A stretch of 64,000 nucleotides of DNA from Prostheceraeus crozeri. Taxonomy: Eukaryota; Platyhelminthes; Polycladida; Euryleptidae. Every line of letters starts with the position of its first letter. Position 1 is the first letter of the stretch. The notes beneath the pieces are model-generated. The model did not search any database and was not told where the DNA came from. It worked only from the letters and a program-made list of their open reading frames with translations. Positions 12,200 to 24,257 of the stretch are shown here, piece after piece. Location of the stretch: contig CAJQUW010012670.1 in assembly GCA_907163375.1 (NCBI GenBank), positions 485,001-549,000 of the forward strand, given 5' to 3'. Both the position numbers and the translations under genes were made by a program.

Positions 12200-13836
12200 T
12201 TGTTCTAGTTCTTTATAAGTTTTTACTCCCAGTAGACAGTTGATATTAACGATAATTTGTCCACTGTATCGAGTTTGAGTCCTGATTGAATAACCTCACT
12301 TGCAAAATTTGATTTCATTTACTTTTGAAAGCCCTAGTGATTAAGGTTCAGTATAGTGAAGTACTTTGTATCTGTCTGATCAATAGTGGCATAACAAGGC
12401 GAGTAAGTGTAGAGAGATGTAAATTACTGCCATTTCTGGTCTTAGCTCTACAGTGTTAACATATGGAAAGTCTTGGACAAAGCTTTGATGACTCATCGCA
12501 TCTCGCGTCCAATGCATAGGTGTTCGGGCGGGTGTTGTTAACAAGATGCATGTGATGTGGATATGAACGCAAAATAGACAACTTTTACGTCATGGTTTAC
12601 ATGATAATATGAAGTGGCACTTGCTTTGCATCAAAGAAAATTGGATACAACAGGAACAGGCGAAAAACCGAGAATGACTCACGTCGCGACTAAAGGCAAT
12701 GAAAATGCTTACGTACACCGTGCAGCAGCTAAAAGATTTCACTTGTCTTCATTCTGTGTGCGATCCCGTGATGACTAATCACTGCAGCAGTCACAGACCA
12801 TGGATTCTGTCATAGTTGTAGCCATAGTTAAGGAATCCATGCACAGACCTATCACATATCTAAGGCAGCAGTGGTCTTCCGAGTTTCCACGGAATGCATG
12901 ATGCATTAGAAATATTAGAATTGAAAATTAAACAGTGATTAATTTCGTAGCAATTTTTAACGATGATACAAATTTTTATTTTCAAGTATAATTCTGCCTA
13001 TGCGATCAAAAACAGAAATTAGTCATGAGATCGACTCGATAGATGTTTTGGATGTACGACAAAAGCCTCTCCACTCCATACATGAAATTCTCAATAACCA
13101 TTTTCTTATGATTTTTTGGGTTTGAATTGCTTCCATGCTGAACCACACTTTCACTTAAGAAATATATGAAATCACAAGACTGGACTTGAATATTTGATTT
13201 ACGATTCATTTTCAACTCTGAAGTCACCTGGTTCACTTAATGTGATGTAACGTAATGTAATCTGACACAGGCTGTTGTGCAACAGTTGAGCAGCACGTCC
13301 TGAATAAAGCCTTGTGTACGAATCTACAGAATCGTCGTTTCCAGATGTTACACCTGAGCATACTATAATAGTGTATGCAAATGCCGAAGTATCTCTAAAA
13401 TCGGAGGTGCGAATTCGTCTACATGTAAGATTGTTTTTATTTCATAGTGGGTAGCTGGCATTAACATCGTGCTTTCCAGGAACTCATTTCTCTCTATCTA
13501 TCTTGTTTTTATTATATTTTAGAGGTGATATCAGACCATGGAGGCTTGTGGTAATAGGTGGACCAGGGAGAAGCAGATACAAAAATCTACATACACCGTA
13601 ATCAATGACAAATTGATATTCCTGGCAATGGTGGCGGAACAAACGGGCTGTAAATGAAATGTGTAAGTAACTTTTCTATAGCGTTCTTGAAGACACGAAC
13701 TGTGATGTGACGTTTTATTTGACGTACACGTGATATTGCAGCATCAATCCTCCTTCGAACTTGCGGCTGAACTGAAGCCACGTGTCAGTATTACCCTCTG
13801 TAGAAAAAATATGCTAAATTTAATATCATATTGAGG
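12200..13836. other. No gene recognised
   Basis: No frame above 76 aa and no recognisable domain. A short stretch near 13240-13345 with AATAAA is discussed among the rejected items. Confidence 0.5.
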
Positions 13837-14941
13837 TATGGTGTCAGGGTGGCATCTGGCGATCTCATCCTGCTCAAACCCTGTTTTTCGTGCTTAAACC
13901 CTGGTTAAACTTGTTCAAACCTTCATATAAAGCTTAGTTAAATCCTGGTTTGAACTACAACGCTCTCTGATGTCCGGTAAATTAATCTAATGTTTATATG
14001 ATTACTTACTGAACTTGCTTAGAGCATTGATCAAAGCACATGCTCTTATTCGTAAATGCATTTTCATATCAATCCTCGACAGTCAAGGCTTCACCAAAAT
14101 CAGTGCAGAATTGGGAATGATGCAATATTTATTTATAATGTAATTACGAAATGGCTACATTTCGAAATAATTTCATGATAGCGGTTATAGATTTCGTAAT
14201 AAGGATGAAGGCACATGTACCAATAACCCTATTCAATATGACTCGGATTTCATATTAAGTTACATATCAGTGTCCATCAAAGCAATTTTACCTTTGTCTC
14301 TTTGTGCACACATTTTAATTAGTATGACATTATGATAATCATGCTTTATTATTATAATAGCCGTATTGTTATGCACATTATTGTACAATTGTGACACTGA
14401 AAGCACATCAGATGTTTGCTGATGCCATTGTCAGATAGCAATACCGGAATAGCTCTCCACACAAAGTAGAATACGTTGGGGCATTGACAATCCACATCTG
14501 AAATTCCTCCCCAAATCATTAGCTTTGGTGCAGATCGCACAGAATGATGTGTAACTGCGAACATGGGGCTGGTAGGTTCACTGGCAAAGGATTCGGTATT
14601 TTTGATTCGCAAGTTCGAGACACGCAGGAAGTGGAGACCATTGGAGTGCAATACCAAAATTTGAGCACGATCTGGAAATGTACCTTAGATCATCACTCTC
14701 TTTGACTCAAAGACCTATCCAAGAACAAAATTTAATGCGATATCTGTATATTGGCGAAATATGATTTATGAAAAACAAAGAACCACATGCTCAAAAACCA
14801 CACTCACACTCATCACACCCAAGTTCCATGGATATGTATCTGATACGAGACATCGGGCACTATTTTTGCTTTCTCGTAGATCATGTTATTTCACCAACAG
14901 AAATTGTTGGAGAGCAATTCTAGTATTTTTCTGTCAGTTGT

Positions 14942-15325
14942 GATATTTATTTATTTATTTATTTTATTCGGGCAATTTATAACGCGCTGTACCCACATGG
15001 CTCACAGCGCGAACTAATACAATGAACACTTAGAAAGAAAATACACATAAAAAAACTTACACAAGAAACTTATACAAGAAACACAGAAATAAAAGAAGTC
15101 AATTAGTGTAAAGTCATCTAAAGGCATCAGACAAAAAGAAAGTTTTCACTTGCTTCTTAAAGCATGGGAGTGAATCGGCATTTCTTATAGAGTGGGGAAG
15201 GCTGTTCCAAATAGCAGGAGCAGCATGGCCAAACGCACGTCCACCACAGAATTTCTTATTCACCTTTGGAATTGTCAGTAGCGTCCTGTCATCCGATGAC
15301 CGAAGAGCCTTGGATTTTATCTTTC
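14942..15325 (-). mobile_element. 5'-truncated LINE 3' end (CR1/Rex-like)
   Basis: Read on the minus strand, 15322-15114 encodes the last ~68 residues of a non-LTR retrotransposon reverse-transcriptase protein. Recognisable pieces include CGGRAFGHAAPAIWNSLP and LPCFKKQVKTFFLSDAF, a tail shared by many CR1/L2/Rex-type elements. A roughly 170-bp 3' UTR follows, with an imperfect GCGCTGT...ACAGCGC stem, ending in (AAATA)n repeats at 14942-14962. Extreme 5' truncation is normal for LINE copies. The open frame lacks a start and is not a gene. Confidence 0.85.
15114..15322 (-). pseudogene. LINE reverse-transcriptase C-terminal tail
   Basis: Open frame without a start codon, ending in a TGA at 15116-15114. 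The stretch RAFGHAAPAIWNSLP is the hallmark. Only the C-terminal tail beyond the polymerase domain survives. Confidence 0.85.
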
Positions 15326-15923
15326 ATATTTTCTCTTTCATTTAGAAAAATAAATATTTGAGCAGTAATTTGACATACAACATAGATAGTTATTACGATA
15401 CATGCAAGTACAAGATGTACTAATAACAACTGTACATGTACTCAAAATTCAATAGTATCCACTAAAATACCGCACTTTACTATGTATAGCAAATTATATC
15501 ATGAAAAAATAGAAATCTTCATTGTCATCATGAGACGCGGAAGTAACTGCAGCACTGGCTCGAAGCGACTTCTCCATTAGCCTATAGGATCTTCCAATCT
15601 ATTTCTTAGTACGGTATGGTTGATTACCGCCGAACTGAATTTACGATTAACAGCCGCACTATACGATGTAGGACAGCTTGTAATTTTTAGCATTACATCA
15701 GCAAACTGTCTTGTTGCGTCCTTTCGTGTGCGAGTGTGTATCGCTATTCGCCAAAAGTTCCGAGCTAATAAGTTTTGTATCCACGCTAATCAAGATTTGC
15801 ACAGCATGATATCAAATTCGACGATATTAAAATATGTGACCTGTTTAAACGGGTGAGTTTTACCTATGTTTCCACATCTGTTTCAACAGGGTGTTTAAAC
15901 CATGCTGCCACCCTGTATTACAT

Positions 15924-16551
15924 CATTTAATCTCTTTGAATGCACTACAATGCTGACACGTTATATATACCATCTGAAAGGCTATTCTTTTAGTTTTGGT
16001 TGAGGAAAGTCAAAGTTTTGTTGATGCAATAATTTAATTAAATAGTGATGTAATTACTTTCGATTGCCATTCGGCATTTATCATGATTTAATTGGATCAC
16101 ATAAGCAATCACTTAATTACAATTAGCTGCAGTTTTCATCACTGCCAAATCCATAAGAAGATAGCTTTCTTATCCGAATATCTTTTGTCCACATGCAAAA
16201 TGTTTACATGATTGACAAATGCTTAGAAAGTAATATTCTTAATTCGTACTGTACATGCGCAACATGTAGGTCTACGGAGATGCATTAAAACACTTACAGA
16301 ACTTTACCTATAATAGCAAACATGAATTTTCTGCATTACTATGTCTGCTGAACTAATTAAGAAATAAGAAGTGTATTAATGCACTGATGACAATATCGTG
16401 TAATGTGCAAAGACTTCAAAATTAAGATATTTATCATTTCTCCTCTATTTTACTAGTGCAATATTTTGCGGTTCAGACAGTGAAACACTACACATTCCGG
16501 CCATCGCGATGGTATGTGTTTCATTACGTTTGGCAAAATGTGAATTGATCT
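15924..16551. other. No gene recognised
   Basis: AT-rich, TTAATTA-rich sequence between the hAT-like element and the LINE fragment. No domain-bearing frame. Confidence 0.5.
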
Positions 16552-17505
16552 ATGATAATCAAAATCACACGAGGAAAAGTACAAGAAATGGAGAGAGCTT
16601 TGCATGGAAAAGGTTTAAAAATTAATGTGTCAAAAACAAAGGTAATGATAGTAACTGGAGAGAAAACGAAGAAACAGGCGAAAGTAGACCCTTGTACATG
16701 GTGTGGGAAAAGGGTACAGAGGAACTCCATCAAATGCAAGTCCTGCTCCGGATGGGTTCATAAGAGATGTTCAGGAATCAAAGGCAGTTTAAAGCAGAAG
16801 GATGGACATTTTTCATGCAAAACTTGTGAAGGGGAGAGAACCACCAACAGAGGCGCTACTGAAGAAGTTCTACTCGATGGCGATAGGCTTCTTGTAGTAA
16901 AGGAAGTCTGCTACCTCGGCGATATGCTCTCAAGAGAAGGAGGATCAGAGGCGGCCGTGTCTCTCAGAACCTGTACTGCATGGAACAAGTTCAGAGAGTT
17001 GTCGGCAGTGCTGTGCACGAAGCGGTTGTCAAACCGAGTGAAAGGGGTCCTCTATAAGTCGTGCGTAAGACCAGCAATGATGTATGGAGAAGAAACGTGG
17101 GCAACCAAGGTCGAAGATGTTCGTCGGATGTGCACTGCGGAAATGAGGATGTTAAGGATGATGTGTGGAGTTAAGATCGACGAGAGAAGACGAAATGAGG
17201 AGATAAGATCAATGATGGGAGTAGAAAGTGTTGAACAGTGTTTGGAGCGAGAGCGGCTGAGATGGTTCGGACACGTGATGCGGCGAAGCGAAGAGAGTGA
17301 ACTGAGACAGGCTTTGACGTTTGAGATTCATGGAGAAAAGAAGAGAGGAAGACCGAAGAAAACATGGCTGGAGTGCGTAAGAAACGACATGAGGAGAAGA
17401 AGTCTGCCAATCTCAAGCGGAGATTGGAAGGATCGGAGGACATGGAGGAGTCATCTTCGTGGGGCCGACTCCCGCCGGCGGGAAAACGAGCCTGAAAACG
17501 CCTAG
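16552..17505 (+). pseudogene. LINE C-terminal region with embedded PHD-like finger
   Basis: A 317-aa frame truncated upstream. It begins just after the reverse-transcriptase catalytic (YADD) block. The thumb segment GLKINVSKTKVMIVTGE is followed by a Cys/His finger of PHD-like spacing (residues ~47-92: CTWCGKR...IKCKSCSGWVHKRC...CKTC). After it come the conserved CYLGDMLS, AWNKFRELS, RPAMMYGEETW, LRWFGHVMRR and KRGRPKKTWLECV blocks of RTE/L1-like non-LTR retrotransposons. It stops at TAG, followed by a GTGAGTGAGTGA tail. The finger splitting the RT thumb from the tail is typical of one lineage in cnidarians and lophotrochozoans, as I recall. The frame is open but lacks endonuclease and catalytic centre, so this is a dead 5'-truncated copy. 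The ATG is not a real start. Confidence 0.88.
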
Positions 17506-17520
17506 TGAGTGAGTGACATA

Positions 17521-19503
17521 GTTGGAGACTTTTCAGTTAAAATTGGAATGAATGCTGTAGTAAAAATTGTCTTCTCCTTAAATAGGCCTACGAGTATAAA
17601 ATATCATATCATCCACTGTCTGTCTTATATGATAATCGCTTATTTGAATTGTGAATAATTGCAATTAATTGGAAGATTTGGTGCCTGATCCAATCAATTA
17701 ATTAAATTGAAGAAAGCCTATCAATCAATTAATTTTTTCCATCCCCTGGTCGATTCATCGCGCAGCAGCTTAAGTCAGTGAGTCGTAGGGTCGTAGGAAG
17801 GTTGCTGTTGATTCATTCTCATTGGGTTTTACGGTTTGACGATGCGTTTTGAGTGACTTTCAGTGGACTGATTCAAGCAGTTAGAGTCAAACCTTCGATC
17901 ATTTACAATGAAATTGAAAAATATTGAAACGGCCGGAGTACACCTTAGGGTCATCAAATTGTCTCAAAAAACTAACATTTCGCAACGAATCACTGTCAAC
18001 ACGAAAATAAAACACGAGCACGAATGCCAAGGCTCAACACAACACGAAATACGATTGTGTTCTTGTCAAGAACGCAGACTTTTAATTGACATCAGAGTGT
18101 AAAATTCTTCTAAATTTCACTTCTCTATCATTTTCAGTGGAATCGGAGGTTTCATGACTTACTATCAAATAATATAATAAGTAGTGCAATAAGTCATGTG
18201 GAAGAGGAAATGATAGTTGAAAACGATTTGTTTTATCGGGTGACGTTTGCGAATGTCTTAATGAGCGGTAAAACAGTTAACAAAATTGTGTAGTGTAATG
18301 GCTTTCTTAACGTTTGCAGCAGCACGCTCACTCATATCAACATCAGTATAAAATATAAACATAAGCATACTATCAGTTGGGCTAGTATCATTGTCATGCA
18401 CAATAATTTTTTTATATTATCACATTACATACTGCTTATTTGTTTCTTGTGGAATAGTAGCCACTTACAAATGTTATAATAATTAAGTCAATATAATGAA
18501 ATCAAGGAAAAATATTTTACCTTATGCGCAAGTGCTTTGATGCTAATGCTGTGTCATTGTCAAGCGAAAGTGATTGTATCTTTTAACATTTGAAATTGCA
18601 TACAAAAAATATGCAATTGAAATTGCATCTATAAATGTCTACAGTCAGAGGACATGTATATTATGAAGATATCCAAAAAGATAATTATGAATAAAAAAGA
18701 TTACTAAATAAATTGGTCACATATTGTGTTTTTCGACTATGATGACAAATTTGATGCAAATATGTACTTTTGTTAAACCTTCCATTTCTGATGGATCATA
18801 TATTTTATTTTAGTCTTTTTATACTCTGTATAGTTCATAAGGACCATATGATTTTTTTGTCTTGTTGGATATCTTTACAGCATACATGTCCCTTTGCTCC
18901 TGATATGCACAGATGTAATTTTTATTGTAGGTATTTTTAGATGTGATTTCAAATGTAAAAAGACTTTATCACTATTGCTTGAAATGACAAGCAATAGTGA
19001 TATCGACAGAACTTGCGCAAAAGATAGAATCTTCTTATTTGATTGAATTATGTTAGCTTTTTAAGCAGTTTCCTGTCCGCAAGAAATAAATAAGTGAAAT
19101 GACCACTTTCATGAATTACCTACAATGGACAGAAGTATATTATTGTCTATAAATCTTGGAAGAATGAATCAATTAGACATGCTGAAACCGAAACGAATCT
19201 TATTTTCAAAAATATTAAATACCAAATGATAATTATTCATTAAAAATGTTAGGAATGTGAAAAGTTATATTGAATTTATGTGTGGGAGTGCTCACTCACA
19301 TCGAAGCGCTTCAATGCATATCTATATTACACTTAGCAAATCTTAGGAAAAAGTGACATTGTGATCTTTTGGCATGTAATCCTTTAGATAGCAGATCATA
19401 TTACGCAGCAGAATACCGAAAACGTTGTGTACATTTCAGTCCGATGAGTAAAAGTAAGCACGTACAGAAATGCTTCATCGGCCTGTTGGAGAGATGGGAA
19501 ATG
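17521..19503. other. No gene recognised; left flank of the Polinton-type element
   Basis: AT-rich DNA. It contains a dispersed repeat (18106-18199) that recurs in the same orientation at 35692-35780, just right of the Polinton-type element, and a small perfect hairpin (TATCACTATTGCTTG and its complement, about 18966-19002). A 64-aa frame at 17908-18102 has no recognisable features. Confidence 0.5.
18106..18199 (+). repeat. Dispersed repeat, copy 1
   Basis: Shares CACTTCTCTATCATTTTCAG and TACTATCAAATA-type blocks in the same order and orientation with 35692-35780. About 80-85% similar by eye. Family unknown. Confidence 0.6.
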
Positions 19504-19509
19504 TGTCTT

Positions 19510-20637
19510 AGTAGTAACCCCATCCCAGACGCAAGGACAGTGCGGTGCAGTGATGAGTCATCATGCTGACTCAGCCCCCCTCCTCTGGCAGGAAGGGAGG
19601 TGGCCAAGGATGTGTTGGGAGGAATGGGTCCGTGAGGAGAAAACTGGTCCCTACCCCCCCTCCCTCTGGCAGGAAGGAAGGAAGGAGGAGTGATGAGGCA
19701 AGGGGTGGAATCTCGGAAGGATAGAGTGAGAAAAGGCGGGTTTTGGTGGTTTTGGGATGAGAAAGGCTGGAAATCGTCATGAAGGAGGGTTTGGATTGGA
19801 AAGTGGAGTTCAGATGTGGAATCTACGTGAAATTTTGGGTTGTGGAAGGAAGGCAGGAGGAGATTTCCTGGGAGGCAAGGGGTGAAATCTCTGAAAACGG
19901 CAGAGTTGGAAAAAGGCGGGTTTTGGTGGTTTTGGGATGAGAAAGTCGATTTTTCGGGCAGAAGGAGGGTTCGGATGGGAAAACGGAGGCCAGATTCGGA
20001 CTCTACGTGAAATGTTGGGTTAGGAAGGATGTTTCCAGCAAAATCGGAGAGAAAAAGTTTTGAAGACCTCCCCCCCTGCCAAACTTCCAACTTTGGTTGT
20101 AGACATCGTAGAAAGTCGTGCAATAGCTCATTTGAAAGCTAAAAGTGAGAAAAATGCAGTGGAAAGCTCAGTTTGGACTAATTTTCTTGGTTGGGGGAGG
20201 AAAATGGCAGGAAAACGTCAGAGTTGAAAAAGTCAGGTTTCGGAGGTTTTGGGATCAGAAAGTCCATTTTTCGGTAGTAAGGAGTGCTCGGATGGGAAAA
20301 TGGAGTGCAGATTCGGACGTTTTGGCCACTTTTGGGTTAGGAAGGACTTCCCAACTCCATCGGAGAGAAAAAGTTCTGACCCCCCCCCTCCTGCCAAACT
20401 TCCAACTTTGGTGTCAGAGATCGTAGAAAGTCGTGCAATAGCTCATTTGAAAGCTGGGAGTGAGACAAATTCAGTGGAAAACATGGCTTGTTCGTATCTG
20501 CCTTCGTTTAGAGGTGAGACGTTATTGAAAATTTGGGACCTTGGCGAAAAACGACAGAGTTAGAATGTCTATGAAAATCGCTCTAGCGGGTGAAGCAAGC
20601 CTCGGACGGGAAAACAGAGACCAGATTTGGAATCAGC
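19510..20637 (+). repeat. Left terminal inverted repeat of the Polinton-type element
   Basis: Reverse complement of 34123-35564 apart from copy number of an internal ~315-bp unit (two here, three on the right). Includes poly-C runs, for example near 20380-20390, and AP-1 words at 19554-19560 and 19567-19573. The outer part is essentially identical to the right repeat; the inner repeated units differ slightly. The long frames found here are by-products of the repeat, not genes. Confidence 0.9.
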
Positions 20638-21543
20638 GCAAATTTGTGACAAATAATGCTTTGACCCCCCCTTCTTATCGATTGCATATTCACAGGGTAT
20701 GTAAGAACGGGATAGGGAGAGGAATTTCACTAAGTTGAGAAACTGACTACAGGTAAGTCGTTTCTCTTTAGTTCCGATATCGGACTTCTGACTTTCCATT
20801 GCTGATATCAGCTAAGGTGTCGGACTTATAGGTTAGTCAGTATAGCATGACTAACCATTTGATGATAGTAGGCCGAAATCTTCAAACGGCTATAACTTTG
20901 CTTCTACAAGTCCTTTAGACTTGATTCAAAAAACATTCGACAGCTCTTGCTGTGCTGTAAGTGACAGACTACTTATAAACGTTTTATGAGTAGTACTAAA
21001 ATACTGAAAAATTTAGATTCATATTTGATGATAATAATTAAATTTTTTGAATTAAAAGCAGTCGTTTATGAGTCTCTGTGACTTGGGTCGTTTCCTCTTG
21101 TAAGTAACTCCACCGGTTTTTATGTCAAAACTGGGGCCTGGATACCAACACAGTGATATGACGCACGCTCTGTCCGCCCGAGGTTGGATCTGTGATTGCC
21201 TTGGAGCTGGGATAAGATCCCCTCTGAGTAATGCCTGTAACGGATTCAGGAGCTTAACACCCAAACGGTTGCTGGCTTGCTATCAGGCCTTCTTCGTCTA
21301 GCCTCAGTAACTCAGGCTTGGCACTGTCTATCGTTTGTCATTGTAACTTGGTAAAAATGGGACGGTTACTGCAAGCATTGACGTCAAACCTTTTCGCGTC
21401 ATAGGGGAATCCGTCTTTGTGTTGGGAGTTGGTAACAGAAAGCACGGTGACTGCCGATGCCCATACATGGTGAAACTACTGTTGTCAAGTCAAAAGCACG
21501 TCCAAATAAGGAAGGTCTGAATCATAGCTTTGTGCTCCCTGGG
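20638..21543. other. Polinton interior, upstream of the first promoter
   Basis: No gene recognised. A short inverted repeat around GGTTAGTCAGTATAGCATGACTAACC lies near 20831-20857. Probably regulatory or replication-related by position, but nothing shows that directly. Confidence 0.4.
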
Positions 21544-21550
21544 TATATAA
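21544..21550 (+). promoter_or_regulatory. TATA box (TATATAA) with spliced leader
   Basis: TATATAA is followed about 25-60 bp downstream by a short leader ending in the donor GTGAGTG at about 21602. The matching acceptor TTTACAG at 21787-21793 lies just ahead of the ATG at 21801. This layout (TATA box, short leader, GTGAGTG donor) recurs at 24251 and, on the minus strand, near 33.4-33.5 kb. Confidence 0.7.
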
Positions 21551-21800
21551 ACCGCGACTTTTCTCTAGTCTTCACTCCTGTTTCAAGTTGCAAGACGAAC
21601 GGTGAGTGCTCTGACAAGGTTTGCTATCAAACTTTGGGATTTAGGATAAAGCTAGGAATCATACTCTTTAACTTTGGTTAACGATTTTATTCCAACGTTT
21701 GCTATCAAATGTTTGATGACTTAGTCTTTCAATGCATATCAGCAAGTAGTATCCTGTGAACACTTGCCATCAAATTTTACTCTATCTTTACAGAATTATC

Positions 21801-23145
21801 ATGACTAAAACTCCGCGCTTTATCGTTACTCAATGCTCCTGCGGTAGATTAACAAGGGGCAGCGAATACCGTAAGCATATCAAAGAGGGGACGCTGGACC
21901 AACATGAGAGAGTGCATGTTTTTAAGGTCTGTGTTCATCATAGGGTGGTGTGTGATGAGGATGATGTTGAGGGTTTCCGGAAGGCGCATGAATCTTGCCC
22001 ATCCGGAAACATTGGAGCGCAGTCGTTTCGTGAGTGGATGAGTGAATTAACTAAGGCGAAGGAGGAGTTGAATGCAGCAGTTAGAAGTATTGAGGGTGCT
22101 GTAGTGAAGGATCGGGAGGTAGTGGTGAGTGAAGAGGAAGTAGAGGTAGAAGGAGTGATTGAGCGGGCGAGTGATGACACTAGGAAGTTGATGGTCTCGT
22201 TGTTTGGGAGTGAGTTGTCTGATGAGTCGGATGGTGAGGTGGCTGAGCCTGTAGCGACATCATCGCCTAGGAAGGAGGCGCATGATACGGAGGCGTTTGT
22301 GAGATTGAAGGATCGTATGATGGATATGGAGAGTGTGAATAGAAAAGTTTTGAAGGAGAATGATGAGTTGAAGGCTAAGGTTGAGGGTATAAAGGTGATG
22401 AGGGAGGAGTTGGACGAGATGCGAGTGAAGGAGCAGGAGAGGTTGAAGGAAAGGAGTGGTATGATGAAGCGAGTGAAGGCGCTTGAGGGCTTAGAGTCGG
22501 AGTTGATGCGTGAGAAGAATGAGGTGGAGCGGATGCGAGGTGTGGTGAAGGAAGTGGAAGAGACGAAGGTGATTAACAGGCGGTTGGGGAGTGAAGTGGA
22601 AAAGTTGCGAGAGGTTGAGAGAAGTGTGAAGAGGAAGAGAGTGTATGAGGTCCACCTTCCCCTGTTTGAAAACAACATCTGCGATGTGCCGACCCTCACA
22701 GACGACCCCAATTCGACACAGACATGTTATGAAGGCGAAGGTGTGCGATGTCTCCACCTATCCATTAAAATGAATGGCGATTTGGAAGACTTTATCGTCC
22801 GAAAAGTTGTAAAGAAAAAGCCGAGTAAGTTACTTCAACATGATCATTTCCTTGCCGCCTATAATCTCCTATTCTTTTTCTTTCAGAGTTTTTGCAGATG
22901 TGAGAGTGTCGGTGGACGGAGAACGACCCATGGGCTCTTTTAAGGGCCAACCTTCTAATGCAGCTAAAGCGGTCCCAAGCCCGCCACATATCTTCGGATA
23001 TGGAATGCAGAGGGGAAGAAAAATGATGAATGGAATGAAGGGAGGACATTCGTTCGCCACACGCAACACATCACAGACTTCTCTCTTTGCTAGTGAAAAA
23101 GCTCTTGTCAGTGTCGTACAAAGGTTTTACTGCAGCACAGGTTAA
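21801..23145 (+). CDS. Coiled-coil protein, unknown function
   Basis: The start at 21801 (MTKTPRF) is preferred over the ATG at 21756 because the latter lies in the predicted leader intron. The N-terminal ~60 residues hold several Cys and His (CSCGRL, VCVHHRVVC), possibly a zinc site. An acidic middle follows. A long charged heptad region rich in Leu, Met, Lys and Glu (about residues 180-290) predicts a parallel coiled coil and ends in a basic patch (VKRKR). A GTAAGT intron begins near 22829. The downstream exon encodes a Gly/Met/Lys-rich tail (MQRGRKMMNGMKGG) ending at 23145. No family recognised. It could be a structural or DNA-associated protein of the element. The gene looks whole. Confidence 0.6.
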
Positions 23146-23658
23146 TGTATAGTTAGAAAGTTTGTCCATGACGTTTATTCATAAGTCTAGTCAGAAAGTA
23201 TATCATGGTTTGTACAAAAGTTTATACTGCAACACAGGTTGATGTATAGTTAGAAAAGTTTGATCATGACGTTTTACGAAACACAAGTGTCATGAAATGT
23301 AAGCGTCAGTGTAGTCAAATAATTTACCTCGACGCACGTTTGTGAAAATAAAGTTTGATCATTGACGTTGTATGACTGACCGAACTCACAGCAGCACTAG
23401 AAAGTTTTAGAAGGTTTTACTGCACAGTGTAGATTGTCTTGTAACTTACTTTCAGTGTTAGAAAGTTTTATTGGAGACAGTTGTCAAATGTTTCCCTATT
23501 AGAAAATTCAAACTTCATGACTGTTAGATTAGCTTCATCAGGTTTACTAAAAGCAGTTTTCTACTGCAGTGAGACTGAGAGTTTAGAATGTTATATGAAA
23601 ACAGTGTTCACCACAGCATTAGAAAGTTTATCACAACACAAGTGTCATGAAAAATACT
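23146..23658. repeat. Convergent 3' region with GTTAGAAAGTTT repeats
   Basis: Lies between the 3' ends of the rightward coiled-coil gene and the leftward 150-aa gene. Contains degenerate repeats of GTTAGAAAGTTT(G) and of a unit with TTTACTGCA(G)CACAGGTT, plus AATAAAG at about 23349. Related words recur at the next convergent junction (27.85-28.4 kb). Probably a shared transcript-end region. Confidence 0.6.
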
Positions 23659-24111
23659 TTATTTGGTCTTTGATTTAACATCATTGAAACCCACTTTACT
23701 AATAGCAATGACAATGTGGTTTATTTTATTCAGAAGCAAATGATTGCCGTAACCATGAAAGTTGTCCATCCGAGAAATAATCTTCCACAGATGTCGTGTA
23801 TAAAACTCAGAAGCATCAGTAACATATTCTTGTCCGTAGGAACGAAATTGAAAGTCAACACTTTCTGCTACTTCACCTTGTGGAAAATGAATGTAATTGA
23901 CATGTGCAATTAAATGAGCCTTGATGAGACTGTCTTTGAAATAAGATATCAACCTGGTAAATATTTCTCGTGCGTAGTCTAAGCATGCTTCCAATTCTGT
24001 CTCCTCCCTTTGAAACTCAAGGATGTAATCTTGTATTAAGCCTCCGAAGCACTCTTGATGACAACGAATCGTACAATCATCATGTTTCAATGTATTGACT
24101 TCAGGTGCCAT
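23659..24111 (-). CDS. PolB N-domain-like small protein, copy 1
   Basis: 150 aa. Aligns by eye with the 148-aa protein at 31000-31446 and the shorter frame at 33885-34079. Common features are a hydrophobic/acidic first half (CFGGLIQDYILEF), a middle FxSYxxE(Y/W)(V/I)T block, an FYxRHxxKI block and a final I-x-I beta-like stretch. The order resembles the domain in front of Polinton DNA polymerase B (compare the first ~130 residues at 26139), suggesting stand-alone paralogues of that domain. Function unknown; a replication accessory role is inference. Oriented against its neighbours. Looks whole. Confidence 0.6.
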   Translation of the reverse strand: MAPEVNTLKHDDCTIRCHQECFGGLIQDYILEFQREETELEACLDYAREIFTRLISYFKDSLIKAHLIAHVNYIHFPQGEVAESVDFQFRSYGQEYVTDASEFYTRHLWKIISRMDNFHGYGNHLLLNKINHIVIAISKVGFNDVKSKTK

Positions 24112-24250
24112 GGTTGAGTCTATTGCTAAACAACATTTTTGTCTAACACGATTTCAATAACGCGTTACAATTGTGTGTGCGCACATCGGGAACTCTAGCT
24201 CGTCTGTGATTGGACGAGAGGTCTCATCCATTCACCGCTTAGGAAAATCT

Positions 24251-24257
24251 TATAAAA
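24251..24257 (+). promoter_or_regulatory. TATA box (TATAAAA) with spliced leader
   Basis: TATAAAA is followed by CACATTTATC and the donor GTGAGTG at about 24300. A candidate acceptor TTTTCAG ends at 24693, ahead of the ATG at 24784. This divides the leftward gene ending at 24111 from the rightward zinc-finger gene. Confidence 0.7.

Larger units (their letters stand above)
13845..15915. mobile_element. Probable hAT-like element hosting a LINE fragment
   Basis: CAGGGTGGCA starts at 13845 and its reverse complement TGCCACCCTG ends at 15915. Both ends carry TTTAAAC/AAACCCTG subterminal words. These are hAT-style ends about 2.07 kb apart. The flanking 8-mers (TATGGTGT and TATTACAT) do not match well, so the pairing is tentative. 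No transposase is seen. A truncated LINE lies inside. Confidence 0.5.

Noticed and set aside
13240-13345. Possible short solo LTR (TGTGATG...GTTACA with AATAAA)
   Set aside because: The ends and poly(A) signal are suggestive, but no matching target duplication or second copy was found.
19401-20123. 240-aa minus-strand open frame
   Set aside because: It lies in the terminal inverted repeat and is mirrored at 34952-35503. Its Ser/Pro/Phe-rich composition comes from degenerate repeats, and it has no start context or domain.
21938-22711. 257-aa antisense Ser/Thr-rich frame
   Set aside because: Shadow of the Lys/Glu-rich coiled-coil gene on the other strand.
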